Shown here: one piece after another, positions 1 through 7,051 of the stretch | How the letters are laid out: the number at the start of each line of letters is the position of its first letter | Position numbering within the stretch: the first letter of the stretch is position 1 | Virus record (IMG/VR): IMGVR_UViG_3300018026_000016 | Location: 1-48,322 of that record | DNA length: 48,322 bases | Reading direction: 5' to 3' (one strand) | From: a virus | The notes under the pieces: generated by a model | What the model saw: the letters and a program-made list of their open reading frames with translations, nothing else | Told to the model about the DNA's origin: nothing | The model's database searches: none | Translations under genes and position numbers: made by a program

Positions 1-681
1 CCCGCTAAACCGGCGCAAAAAATTCTGATGAACCCAATCGCCCAACCCGGTGACTTCCGCTACATGGACCCGCCGAATCTGCCTCCGTACATCGGAGAGT
101 TTCTCCGGTATCTCGTCGAGACGATCAAGAAACGTTCTGGATCATTGGACATCTCCGGCATCGCCAAGAAAAAGCAAGTGCCGGGAGGTGAAGCCATCGA
201 ACAGATGAGGGAGACGTTGAGCGGTCCATTCCAATTGGAAAGCCGCTACCTTGAGATCGCATTAGAAGAAGCTGGGTCACAGATGGTATCGAACGTCTTC
301 CAGTACGCCACTTTAAGCGGACGTATGAGAGTGCTGGGGGCAGACGGGATGACGCCGGAAGACTTCGATTACGACGCTGGGACCATGGTTCCTTCCTCGG
401 CACCGAAGGAGGATTTCTGGCGGGCATTCAGTATGAAGATCGCTCCTGGATCGACTCACGGAACGAGTAGAATGCAGAAGGAGGTGAGGGCGGCCACGTA
501 TTTCAAGATGGGCGCTCTGTCACTTCACGGTCTTTATCGGCAAGCGGAATTCCCGGAGAACGCAGACCTTGTCATACAGGAAATGCAGAAAGAACACGAG
601 GCGGGTATTGGTGGAGGGCCGAAGGGTGCAGGAAGAACGCCGCGTCAAACGAGAAGTCAGCGACAGGGCTCACCCGTATAG
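1..681 (+). CDS. Portal protein, C-terminal part (5' end outside window)
   Basis: The reading frame is open from base 1, so the gene begins upstream of the window; the ATG at 28 is probably internal. The visible part is about 226 residues, rich in acidic and amphipathic helix, and ends in a low-complexity Gly/Arg/Gln tail. The helix near residues 155-175 (KEVRAATYFKMGALS) is typical of the C-terminus of phage portal proteins, which form the dodecameric ring at the capsid vertex through which DNA is packaged. The position supports this: it is followed by a scaffold-like gene and the major capsid gene, the usual head order. The terminase should lie to the left. The call is inferred from order and resemblance; another head protein is possible. 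Confidence 0.6.
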   Translation, partial: PAKPAQKILMNPIAQPGDFRYMDPPNLPPYIGEFLRYLVETIKKRSGSLDISGIAKKKQVPGGEAIEQMRETLSGPFQLESRYLEIALEEAGSQMVSNVFQYATLSGRMRVLGADGMTPEDFDYDAGTMVPSSAPKEDFWRAFSMKIAPGSTHGTSRMQKEVRAATYFKMGALSLHGLYRQAEFPENADLVIQEMQKEHEAGIGGGPKGAGRTPRQTRSQRQGSPV

Positions 682-829
682 CGCCTGGACCCCGTTCACC
701 TTGATGTCTCTCTACCTTCACGTACAAAGAGGGGGTTGGGGGTACATGGTTGTGGTACGCGATCTTGGTCAGTGGAAGCATCCGAACGGAGAGCGCGGTG
801 GCACGATGCTCGAACTATCGCTGAGTTGA
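626..829 (+). CDS. Small phage protein of unknown function
   Basis: A 67-residue product that overlaps the end of the portal frame. I chose the GTG at 626 because a GGAGG lies about seven bases upstream; an ATG at 569 in the same frame would overlap the portal gene more deeply. The N-terminus is basic. The middle has an aromatic, beta-like stretch (LYLHVQRGGWGYMVVVRDL) resembling short phage proteins of unknown role. The stop codon is followed at once by the first copy of the dispersed 14-bp palindrome at 830-843. No function can be assigned. Confidence 0.5.
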   Translation: MQEERRVKREVSDRAHPYSAWTPFTLMSLYLHVQRGGWGYMVVVRDLGQWKHPNGERGGTMLELSLS

Positions 830-843
830 GTCCCACGTGGGAC
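830..843. promoter_or_regulatory. Dispersed operator-like palindrome, copy 1 (perfect)
   Basis: GTCCCACGTGGGAC is a perfect 14-bp palindrome. It starts directly after the stop codon of the + gene and lies 9 bp before the end of the convergent - strand gene, so it sits in a transcription-termination position. Confidence 0.7.
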
Positions 844-851
844 TACCGCCA

Positions 852-1091
852 TCACTCGTATCCCTCCAAGAGAATCCTTTGAACCTGGAGGTAGTGCTCG
901 TACTTGACGATCACTACCAATGGCTTGTTGGTGATCTGGTCCTGAACAACTATTGGTCGTCTTAGTTGGCGCAGCGCCTTAGCATTTAGAAGCCTCAGTT
1001 TGCTAGTTCCGATGTACTCAAGATTAGGGTCTACGAATGGGAAGTGAGGAATCTCGGAAGTCCATAGTTTCAAGTCTTTAGGGGTAGCCAC
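852..1091 (-). CDS. Phd/YefM antitoxin-like small protein
   Basis: A 79-residue protein read opposite to its neighbours. Its second half has the order typical of Phd/YefM antitoxins: a short helix (LNAKALRQLRRPIVV), a strand pair and a hydrophobic 'VVIVKYEHYLQVQRIL' segment. In that family the N-terminal domain binds DNA and represses its own operon. No toxin gene is adjacent, so this may be an orphan regulator or a protein that only shares the fold. The start is GTG at 1091. A promoter (-35 TAGACA, 17-bp spacer, -10 TATTCT) ends seven bases before that GTG and there is no ribosome binding site, so translation from a leaderless mRNA is likely. Family assignment is by resemblance only. Confidence 0.5.
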   Translation of the reverse strand: MATPKDLKLWTSEIPHFPFVDPNLEYIGTSKLRLLNAKALRQLRRPIVVQDQITNKPLVVIVKYEHYLQVQRILLEGYE

Positions 1092-1098
1092 TGATCCA

Positions 1099-1127
1099 AG
1101 AATAGCCAGAAAGTGAGCAACTGTCTA
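1099..1127 (-). promoter_or_regulatory. Sigma70-type promoter for the 852-1091 gene (leaderless)
   Basis: On the - strand: -35 TAGACA (1122-1127), 17-bp spacer, -10 TATTCT (1099-1104), then seven bases to the GTG start codon. The expected start point falls on or next to the initiation codon. Confidence 0.55.
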
Positions 1128-1220
1128 GACACGTTGGGAAGCATCCCCTTTCATTGACTTGTAGTACGTTTATTACAGCCTCAGGTTCCGTTTGAGGACT
1201 TTTACGAAGGGAGGCCCACC

Positions 1221-1265
1221 ATGGCACGTCGGGGAAAGAAAGGCCGCAAGCACGGTCGCAAGTAA
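1221..1265 (+). CDS. Tiny basic peptide, 14 aa
   Basis: ATG follows a strong GGGAGG ribosome binding site at seven-base spacing and opens a 14-codon frame, MARRGKKGRKHGRK, then TAA. Nine of the 14 residues are Lys or Arg. It is too short for standard gene callers. The strong ribosome binding site, and a second very similar mini-ORF at 1358, argue that it is translated. Possible roles are nucleic-acid binding or neutralising DNA charge; neither is shown. Confidence 0.5.
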   Translation: MARRGKKGRKHGRK

Positions 1266-1284
1266 CCCAACACGCCTCCCGCTG

Positions 1285-1333
1285 GGGTGGCCCGGTGGCG
1301 TGCCTAAGTCAAGAAAATAGGCCACCCTTTATT
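1285..1333 (+). terminator. Terminator-like inverted repeat between two mini-genes
   Basis: GGGTGGCC (1285-1292) pairs perfectly with GGCCACCC (1320-1327) and is followed by TTTATT. The 27-nt loop is long for an intrinsic terminator, so this is tentative. Confidence 0.3.
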
Positions 1334-1357
1334 CCAGCATGACCACGGAAAAAATTT

Positions 1358-1420
1358 ATGGCCAGAAAGAAGGGCAGGAAGAAGGCATCGCGCCGTAACA
1401 AGCGCGTGTACCGGAGATAG
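1358..1420 (+). CDS. Tiny basic peptide, 20 aa
   Basis: A 20-codon frame, MARKKGRKKASRRNKRVYRR, ending TAG four bases before the next ATG at 1424. Thirteen of 20 residues are Lys or Arg. It starts with the same MAR motif as the 14-residue peptide 137 bases upstream and the 72-residue basic protein at 22203, so these may form a family. The ribosome binding site is weak (GGAAAAA), so translation is less certain than for its neighbour. Confidence 0.4.
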   Translation: MARKKGRKKASRRNKRVYRR

Positions 1421-1423
1421 TCT

Positions 1424-1732
1424 ATGAAATACCCTCAAAACTTTCACGCAACTTCGAGCAAGGAGAAGTTAGCCCAAGGCCCGAAAGATATGCCGGATCG
1501 AGGCGGTCCCAAACCGAACGCCCATATCACGGCAACCCAGGTTTCCCTCAGCCGTAAACCGAATCCAGTCGCCGCCTTCGGCGATAGGCAGAGTCATGGC
1601 GAGCACTCGCACGACGGGGCCACGCTTGTCAATTTGTCGAGGAAGGCAAGCAGCCCATACGACAAGGACGGGATGAGCGAGACAACTATGCAGCACTCGT
1701 TCGAAGGGAAGAATCGGACCAAGAAGGCGTAA
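1424..1732 (+). CDS. Small hydrophilic phage protein, unknown
   Basis: A 102-residue, strongly polar protein rich in Ser, Lys, His and Asn, with little predicted secondary structure. The ATG is preceded by GGAG at suitable spacing, and the stop TAA is immediately followed by the ATG of the next gene (1733), so translation is probably coupled. It lies between portal and scaffold, where phages often carry small accessory proteins. I recognise no family. Confidence 0.55.
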   Translation: MKYPQNFHATSSKEKLAQGPKDMPDRGGPKPNAHITATQVSLSRKPNPVAAFGDRQSHGEHSHDGATLVNLSRKASSPYDKDGMSETTMQHSFEGKNRTKKA

Positions 1733-2101
1733 ATGGCCACGGGCACCACACCTCCGCTGCCTCCTGACATTATCCAGCAACAGCAGGCCCCTCCAGAGCA
1801 GCAGCAATCGGTATTCTCAGCGCAAGGCGTCAATCAGCCCCAGGATGGGATGCAGGTCGTGCAACAGGTGATGGGGCAGATTCAAAAGCTCGACCAGTGG
1901 GTGGGTGAGACGAAAACCCTATTGGAATCCTTCGACCCCTCATTGGTTCCACTGTTCAAACCGATCGCCGAAGCGGGCATGAAACTCGCCGAAGAGATCC
2001 AGAAGAAAGCACAGCGGAGCGGAATGGCCAAGGGTAGCCCGGTAGTGCCGCCGCAACCGCCGTCTAACCCATCAGCCGGACCTCCCAGTCCGGTGATGTA
2101 A
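1733..2101 (+). CDS. Pro/Gln-rich small head-region protein, unknown
   Basis: A 122-residue protein in three parts: a Pro/Gln-rich N-terminus with runs of Q, a central helical region (about residues 40-90, heptad-like spacing of L, V and I) and a Pro/Ser-rich C-terminus. The ATG abuts the upstream stop codon. The disordered-helix-disordered layout and the place just before the scaffold gene would suit a head assembly accessory protein, but no family is recognised. Confidence 0.55.
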   Translation: MATGTTPPLPPDIIQQQQAPPEQQQSVFSAQGVNQPQDGMQVVQQVMGQIQKLDQWVGETKTLLESFDPSLVPLFKPIAEAGMKLAEEIQKKAQRSGMAKGSPVVPPQPPSNPSAGPPSPVM

Positions 2102-2113
2102 GAGAGAATAAAG

Positions 2114-3037
2114 ATGCCCTTTGAGAACCTATTAGCCGCGATCGCCGATGACGGCGAACGCAACAGTCTCAAGGCCATCTCCGAGAAGTATCCTGCCGTG
2201 AAACGATATGCCGAACTTGGGGAGCAAGTGGAACCATTACTTCCCAGGGTCAAAGCACTTCAATACGAAACTCTGCCTCCGGTAGTCGAGGAGTTGGAGA
2301 AATGGCGGCACTTCAAGGAAACAGATTGGCCTATGTGGGAACAAGAACACAGCCGCGTTCGGACATCACTAGCCGAAGCCACCGCAGAGGTGGAGAAGTT
2401 GCGGGCGCGTGGAGAACTTGATATGACCGCCGAAGACGTAAAGAAGTTGATCGATGAATCGCTGACCGCGAAGGGCGTGGTGGATGTGAACACGCTGACC
2501 TCGAAGCTGACGGAATTTCGGGACAAGGAAATCCGCCCCGAACTGAACTCGACTATCAACGGTTGGGGCAATCGCTTCCAGGAGGTCTACCAGAAATTGA
2601 CGCCGAAATTCGGGGCGCACGAGAAGACCTTCGGAGAGGCCTTGGATGCGCCCGCCGTCTTCGAGCACATGAAGAAGTTGGCCGAAGCTAAGAAAACATC
2701 GATGGCGAACATCGACCCAGACGAAGCCTACAACGACTTCTACAAGGATAAGTTCGCAGCACGCGATACGGCGACCCGTGAAGCGGAGAAGAAGGCGGCT
2801 CGCGAAGAAGGCATTGCGGAGGGCCGCAAGCAAGCAGCGGCGTTGAGCGGGCACAGTCCGACGATTGTGGACGGCGGCGGTGGCGGAAGGAAGCTGGGAC
2901 CTTTGCAGCGGCGCCAACTGGAACGGTTGAAGCCCAAGGAAGGCGACGCCATTGAAGCGCCTTTAGGTAAAGGGATCATCTCGCAGCAGTACGTCCAGAA
3001 GAAGTTAGAGAAGGAAATGAGCGGGAGCGCAGTATAG
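2114..3037 (+). CDS. Probable capsid scaffolding protein
   Basis: A 307-residue, highly charged, mostly helical protein with long coiled-coil segments (about residues 55-100 and 205-245) and a Gly-rich hinge (DGGGGGR, about residue 255) before a basic C-terminal helix. Scaffolding proteins of tailed phages have this composition: an elongated helical body and a positively charged C-terminal tail that binds the capsid protein. Its place between portal and major capsid protein is the canonical one. An AGAGA-type ribosome binding site precedes the ATG. The stop codon lies at the edge of the loop of a strong hairpin (3023-3044). Confidence 0.65.
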   Translation: MPFENLLAAIADDGERNSLKAISEKYPAVKRYAELGEQVEPLLPRVKALQYETLPPVVEELEKWRHFKETDWPMWEQEHSRVRTSLAEATAEVEKLRARGELDMTAEDVKKLIDESLTAKGVVDVNTLTSKLTEFRDKEIRPELNSTINGWGNRFQEVYQKLTPKFGAHEKTFGEALDAPAVFEHMKKLAEAKKTSMANIDPDEAYNDFYKDKFAARDTATREAEKKAAREEGIAEGRKQAAALSGHSPTIVDGGGGGRKLGPLQRRQLERLKPKEGDAIEAPLGKGIISQQYVQKKLEKEMSGSAV

Positions 3038-3044
3038 CGCTCCC
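3023..3044. terminator. Strong hairpin between convergent genes
   Basis: GGGAGCGC (3023-3030) and GCGCTCCC (3037-3044) form a perfect 8-bp stem with a 6-nt loop, overlapping the scaffold stop codon and lying just beyond the 3' end of the convergent HNH gene. Neither side has a clear T-tract, so it may protect mRNA ends rather than act as an intrinsic terminator. Confidence 0.45.
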
Positions 3045-3060
3045 GAAAGGCAAGATGAGG

Positions 3061-3768
3061 CTAGGAAACAGCGGCGATCTTTCGGTGACTCGCAAGGTAA
3101 GCGATTGCCTTGACGAGCAAGGCCGGGTCGTCCAAAAACCCACCGAGGCCTGTATTGCACTTCTCGCAAAGGAGTGCTCGGTGAGTGCCGGGGAAATTGT
3201 GATTGTGATCGACGGCCAGCCTCTCGTTCTTCGGTCCTCCGCTGGGCGGCTTACCGCAAATGGCGCACAGACCGTTCTGCGCAGTCTCAAGGGACTTTCG
3301 TCCTTCTGGACTGAGGCCGTAGAGTTTGTATTCCATACGTTCTCTACGGGACATGTGATTCTTCGGCGTGTGATACCAAGTCGTAGATCTCGCGCAGGCG
3401 CACTTCTTGCAGATGTTGCTTCTTCCGCCCGGAGATCTGCAATGAGCCGAAAAGTCATCTATCGACAGGATGGATTGGCAGATAGTACAGACCTTCTGTC
3501 CTTCGAGGATCGTGATATTCGGGCAGGTTGCGAAATGTCTCTGAAGAAGCAACTGCACGGTCTTGTGTCCGCAGTAGTTGCAAGACACAGGCATTCCCGG
3601 ACCTTTCTTTGGGGCCTCTTTTATCGTCTTCGGCAGGTTCTTAGGGTTAAGCTCGCACCGTTTTCGGTGCGGCCATATTTCTCTGGCGGAATGTTGTTCT
3701 CCGCAGTGAGGACAGGCCTTGTACACGCGAGTACTCAGTCTGATCTTTGTTTGCTGGGGTTGTTCCAT
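3061..3768 (-). CDS. Endonuclease VII-type HNH nuclease with several zinc fingers
   Basis: A 235-residue protein. The C-terminal part (about 165-228) is the Endonuclease VII HNH fold: C168-x2-C171, then DHNH at 187-190, then C201-x2-C204 and a FLDDPALL helix. Ahead of it are metal-binding modules: C19-x2-C22 with H34/C38, C63-x2-C66 with H78/C82, and a further cluster of Cys at 94/97/110/120/123. The family cleaves branched DNA or acts as a free-standing homing nuclease. The gene is read away from the intron-split capsid gene 55 bp away, fitting an endonuclease that spreads the introns or itself. The ATG at 3768 is chosen because a promoter ends six bases before it; an in-frame TTG at 3786 would lie inside that promoter. 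Confidence 0.75.
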   Translation of the reverse strand: MEQPQQTKIRLSTRVYKACPHCGEQHSAREIWPHRKRCELNPKNLPKTIKEAPKKGPGMPVSCNYCGHKTVQLLLQRHFATCPNITILEGQKVCTICQSILSIDDFSAHCRSPGGRSNICKKCACARSTTWYHTPKNHMSRRERMEYKLYGLSPEGRKSLETAQNGLCAICGKPPSGGPKNERLAVDHNHNFPGTHRALLCEKCNTGLGGFLDDPALLVKAIAYLASHRKIAAVS

Positions 3769-3774
3769 ACGTTT

Positions 3775-3803
3775 AGTGTACGCCAACCCCTACTCAATGT
3801 CAA
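3775..3803 (-). promoter_or_regulatory. Promoter for the HNH gene (leaderless)
   Basis: On the - strand: -35 TTGACA (3798-3803, perfect), 17-bp spacer, -10 TACACT (3775-3780), six bases, then ATG. It lies in the short gap between the HNH gene and the capsid gene, so HNH expression can be independent of late transcription. Confidence 0.7.
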
Positions 3804-3823
3804 TGAAATAGGAGGTACGTAGA

Positions 3824-5293
3824 ATGGCCTTGCAGCTAACGGAGCTGGACGCCTTAGACATAGGGCCTTAGCCGAGAGATCGGTTATGCAAACCTCGTGA
3901 ATTGCTGGGACACCTAAACCCGAATTGGCGGGCAAGGCAATCAGCAGCCAAGCCGACGAGAGTCGGAAGGTTCAACGATCATCCCGAGAGGGAGTAGGGC
4001 CAAGCGGCCCGAAGCGCGAGGCGACCCGAAGCGGGCCGATGAGATGATCTGCTCTGCTGGGAAACTTGCAGAAGGCCGGGAATAGCGAACCCGGTCGCAA
4101 CATCAAGGATGTGTACGATTACATCGTAGAGAAGACAACGGATTAACTGATAGTCCCTTGGCGGTGAAAGCCGCCTCGAAAACCGCGTGAATTGCTGGGA
4201 AGCCCTTCGGGGTAATCAGCAGCGAAGCCCAGAAATGGGAACGTTCAACGGCCATCCCTTCGGGGAGTACGGGCAAGTGCTCGGAAGCGCGCGGCACCCT
4301 TCGGGGTGATGATATGGTCTGGTCTCACATGAAAGTGTGAGAAGGCCGGGAATAGCGAACCCGGTCGCAACACGAACGATCATCTACGGTGCAGATCCTG
4401 CATTTACTAGGCTCAGTCAGCAGAGAGCAGAACGATTCGCGGGCAACAGCCGCGTAAGGAGGCCCGTGATTGTTGGGGAACTCCTCGGCGATTTTATGGG
4501 CAAGGGCGAAACGATGGACATCAACTTCGTTACGACCGACGCGGCGATCACGGTGGACCTGAAGGTAGCGTGGGTAAACATCACGCTATACGGATGGGAC
4601 GCGATGAACGACGATGGCCAAGAGGCGATTTTCAATCAGGTAGAGATGAAGTTCCTCAACGCCTCATTGAAGATGGCGAAGATCCTGGCCGTCAATATGT
4701 ACCAGAACGGGCAGGGTGCGCGGGCTAAATACCTGAACGGATTTGATGAGTGGATCGACGACGGAACAAATTACTCCCAAGTCGGCGGCCAGAACCGAAC
4801 CGATATCAATGGTTTGACGACTGGCACCGTTGGCGGGCTGAATGCCTATCAGGCCACGGTGACCACGTTCACCTTGGCACAACTCAACACGGCCTATGGA
4901 AACGCCTGTTGGGGCTCGGATCACCCGGACCTGATAGTGGTCACACAGAACGGCTGGAACTTGATCTGGCAGGGCACGCAGCCTGCAATGCGGTATGAGA
5001 ATAAAGACAACGATCTGGCCAACGTGGGATTCCAGAACTTCAGGTTCAATGCCGCCGATGTGGTCATTTCGCGGTATCTTCCTTCGGGTAGCTCGCCGAT
5101 CGGCAAGATGTTCGGATTGAACACGGCCTACGTGGAGTGGTACTTCTCCCAGGTAGACCTGTTTCAATTCGGGTTTACCGGATTCAAGGGCGTGAACAAC
5201 TCGATCGATGTGAGCGGCCAGTTCCTTAGCGGCTCAAATCTAATGGTGCCAAGCCCCCGGACCTGTTTCAAACTCGCCTCGACGCTTTTCTGA
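3824..5293 (+). CDS. Major capsid protein, split by two group I introns
   Basis: Three exons: about 3824-3855, 4098-4144 and 4368-5293, joining to 1005 bases (334 aa). The ATG at 3824 follows AGGAGG. Read straight through, exon 1 meets TAG after 15 codons. Removing both introns restores one frame: MALQLTELDAF, then NIKDVYDYIVEKTTD, then STRTIIYGADPAF and the long C-terminal part. Shifting each junction by one to two bases also keeps frame, so exact splice points are uncertain. The large, mixed alpha/beta body (for example DINFVTTDAAITVDLKVAW) and its place after the scaffold support major capsid protein. An uninformed call would start the gene inside intron 2 (about 4337) and lose the first 40 or so residues. 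Confidence 0.75.
3856..4097 (+). ncRNA. Group I intron 1 in the capsid gene
   Basis: A self-splicing intron of about 242 nt without an ORF. Core elements in order: P (AATTGCTGGGA, 3899-3910), Q (AATCAGCAGCC, 3939-3949), R (GTTCAACGATCATC, 3970-3983) and S (GATGATCTG, about 4043-4051). P4 pairs TGCTG with CAGCA. P7 pairs GATCATC (3977-3983) with GATGATC (4043-4049). A P9 hairpin (GGCCGGG/CCCGGTC) ends just before the terminal G at 4097. P1 forms from exon GCCT and intron GGGC with a U-G pair at the splice end. Confidence 0.85.
4145..4367 (+). ncRNA. Group I intron 2 in the capsid gene
   Basis: A second intron of about 223 nt with the same core: P (AATTGCTGGGA), a UUCG-capped P5 hairpin, Q (AATCAGCAGCG), R (GTTCAACGGCCATC) and S (ATGGTCTGG). 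P7 pairs GGCCAT (4250-4255) with ATGGTC (4314-4319). The sequence differs from intron 1 on both sides but pairing is kept, which is covariation. P1: exon GGAT with intron GTCC. The last 30 or so bases before the splice site (AGAAGGCCGGGAATAGCGAA and onward) are identical to intron 1, indicating duplication or conversion between the two. Confidence 0.85.
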
Positions 5294-5344
5294 GTGTTTT
5301 CAATGAGTTGCGTGGCAGAGGAAAAAGAAGTGAGGATCATGTAA

Positions 5345-5869
5345 ATGACACAACAAGGATTAGCAGGCAATCTCGGCGGCACAATCCAGTTTTGGAGTTT
5401 CCAGTTCACCTATCTGGACCTCCAGACTACGAGCACCAGCTCCGGCGTGGCGTACACGTTCAATCTCTACAACACGCTGAGCGGGCCGCCGTATAACACG
5501 AGCACTGCGATGACGTTCCCGCAGGGCAGTTTTCTGCTCTACATGCGGGTCAAGCACTCGACATCGTTCACCGGCGGTTCGCTCACTGGGATGACGGTCA
5601 GTGTAGGGAAGTCGGGCGGGACAACCAACTTCTTCACTCAGCCGTTCAATGTGTTCCAGGCGGTGGCCGACACGACCATCCAGGAGACGTTCGCACAGCC
5701 GATGGGTCAGTTGTCGGCGGTCACCCCCCAGGTGACCTTTACGCCAACAGGTGACACCTTGGCTCACTGCACGGCTGGCGTGTTGAATATCGACGTCGCC
5801 ATGTTCCGTGTGACGACTCCGTCACAGTACGTTGCCAACAACATCGTGCTCAATTCGAGCGTGCTCTAA
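5345..5869 (+). CDS. Capsid-accessory/structural protein, unknown family
   Basis: A 174-residue protein, rich in Thr, Ser, Gly and Phe, with alternating hydrophobic beta strands and almost no charged residues, as in capsid decoration or fibre-like domains. It begins 51 bases after the capsid stop codon, preceded by GTGAGG. It is the first of three similar-sized beta-rich genes between the capsid protein and a strong terminator, so all are probably late virion proteins. No family recognised. Confidence 0.6.
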   Translation: MTQQGLAGNLGGTIQFWSFQFTYLDLQTTSTSSGVAYTFNLYNTLSGPPYNTSTAMTFPQGSFLLYMRVKHSTSFTGGSLTGMTVSVGKSGGTTNFFTQPFNVFQAVADTTIQETFAQPMGQLSAVTPQVTFTPTGDTLAHCTAGVLNIDVAMFRVTTPSQYVANNIVLNSSVL

Positions 5870-5878
5870 GGAGGATTC

Positions 5879-6427
5879 ATGCCGTCTTTCATTGCGACTC
5901 CGGCTTATCTTCCCAGCGAACAGCAGATGTTCTACGCCAATACGCTGCCTACGGCTTCGTCGGACGTGACCGGGATGAACCTCAAACTCGGGGACCTGAT
6001 CTGGATCACGTCCGCCTCCGCTGGCCAGCCGCTTATTTACAAGTTGGTGAGCGCTCCCAGCACGACCTACCCTGGCGGGGCTTGGCAGAAGATAGCTGCG
6101 TGGGTGTCCAAGCCTACCTCGGTTTCGGCGGCGTACACCGTCAACGGAGCCACCGACGATTATGTCGTCATGACTGGAACCAGCGCGTTTGCAGTAACGC
6201 TGTGCGATGCCACGGTTTTCGTCGGCAAGTCCATCACGATCGCTAGAGTGGGTGCTGGCAACGGAACTGTGGTCTGCCAGTCGGGGCAGAATCTCGGGAA
6301 CGCCCACACCACGATCACCTTCCACTCGGACGAATCGGCAGTCACGCTGCTGTCGGACGGAACGCAGTGGCAAGTGGAAGATGCCAGCACCAGTACTAGC
6401 TCAAGCCCGGCCCCGACGAGCAGTTAA
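5879..6427 (+). CDS. Beta-rich structural protein, unknown
   Basis: A 182-residue protein preceded by an excellent AAGGAGG ribosome binding site, nine bases after the previous stop. The middle (about residues 80-165) alternates strands and Gly turns (VVMTGTSAFAVTLCDATVF, then a WQVED end), resembling the beta-sandwich units of phage decoration or head-fibre proteins. The C-terminus is a Ser/Thr/Pro tail. Confidence 0.6.
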   Translation: MPSFIATPAYLPSEQQMFYANTLPTASSDVTGMNLKLGDLIWITSASAGQPLIYKLVSAPSTTYPGGAWQKIAAWVSKPTSVSAAYTVNGATDDYVVMTGTSAFAVTLCDATVFVGKSITIARVGAGNGTVVCQSGQNLGNAHTTITFHSDESAVTLLSDGTQWQVEDASTSTSSSPAPTSS

Positions 6428-6446
6428 TGGAGGTCAAGAGAGGATT

Positions 6447-6905
6447 ATGATTACCAACGTTTATCAAAGCGGATCGCAGTTCAACCCGGCTGGAGCATAC
6501 AACCCAGTCACTCCGTCGCAGGTCTCGTACACAATCGCATGGCAGGGGCAATTGACGGGAAGCTCCCCGGCTGGATCGTCCTACCAGACCTCAATCACCA
6601 ATCACATCTTTACCGCCGATGCGCCGTGTCAAGTGGTGGCGGTGACGGAGCGCCACAGCGTTCTGGGTTCGACCGCCGGTATGCTGGTTCACGCGGTTGG
6701 CTCAACGCCACTCGGGTCTTCGGCGAACGTGTTGGCTTCCACCATATCTCACTTCTCGGCGGTGGACGTTTATCAGCAGGGCACGCTGTTCAACTCGACC
6801 GTATTGACTGTATTGGCGGTCGGTGACGGCCTCGGCTGGCGCTGGTCAATTCCCGGTGCGTTGCCTCCGGTAGGCGGCGTCACGGTCACGCTTGAATACA
6901 TCTAA
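6447..6905 (+). CDS. Beta-rich structural protein, unknown
   Basis: A 152-residue protein starting at the ATG at 6447 behind GAGAGGATT; upstream in-frame starts lie inside the previous gene and lack a ribosome binding site. The composition resembles the two upstream genes: many Ser, Thr, Val and Gly, few charges, ending GGVTVTLEYI. It resembles the small head-associated beta proteins found after capsid genes. It is the last gene before the terminator at 6930. Confidence 0.6.
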   Translation: MITNVYQSGSQFNPAGAYNPVTPSQVSYTIAWQGQLTGSSPAGSSYQTSITNHIFTADAPCQVVAVTERHSVLGSTAGMLVHAVGSTPLGSSANVLASTISHFSAVDVYQQGTLFNSTVLTVLAVGDGLGWRWSIPGALPPVGGVTVTLEYI

Positions 6906-6929
6906 CAGGCTCTCACGGCAGAGGGAAAG

Positions 6930-6976
6930 CGCCGCGTCTGTCGGGTCAATGATCCGATGGGCGCGGCGTTATTTTT
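6930..6976 (+). terminator. Rho-independent terminator after the capsid operon
   Basis: CGCCGCG (6930-6936) pairs with CGCGGCG (6962-6968), followed by TTATTTTT. It separates the capsid genes from the next unit, which has its own promoter. Confidence 0.8.
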
Positions 6977-6984
6977 GGTATTGC

Positions 6985-7013
6985 TTGACCGTGATTGTGC
7001 AAGGCAATACCAT
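6985..7013 (+). promoter_or_regulatory. Promoter of the fibre-like unit, within an inverted repeat
   Basis: -35 TTGACC (6985-6990), 17-bp spacer, -10 TACCAT (7008-7013). An inverted repeat GGTATTGC (6977-6984) / GCAATACC (7004-7011) brackets it, its right arm overlapping the -10 box. The expected start point is about 7020, against the operator at 7021-7034. Confidence 0.65.
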
Positions 7014-7020
7014 TAAATTA

Positions 7021-7034
7021 GTCCAACGTTGGAC
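7021..7034. promoter_or_regulatory. Dispersed operator-like palindrome, copy 2 (perfect), at a promoter start point
   Basis: GTCCAACGTTGGAC is a perfect palindrome eight bases downstream of the -10 box at 7008-7013, covering the predicted start point. Binding there would block initiation or promoter clearance. Confidence 0.8.
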
Positions 7035-7051
7035 GGCTTAGGAAGGGCAGT

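Noticed and set aside
1126-1139. TAGACACGTTGGGA as another palindrome copy
   Set aside because: Only 8 of 14 bases match and part of it is the -35 region of the 852-1091 promoter.
3055-3822. A 255-codon + strand frame opposite the Endo VII/HNH gene
   Set aside because: The - strand has HNH catalytic residues, zinc-finger Cys pairs and a promoter; the + frame has none of these.
4337-4400. Capsid gene start inside intron 2
   Set aside because: The first 10 codons are the conserved intron 3' end (P9 region), also present word for word in intron 1, so they are not coding in the mature message.
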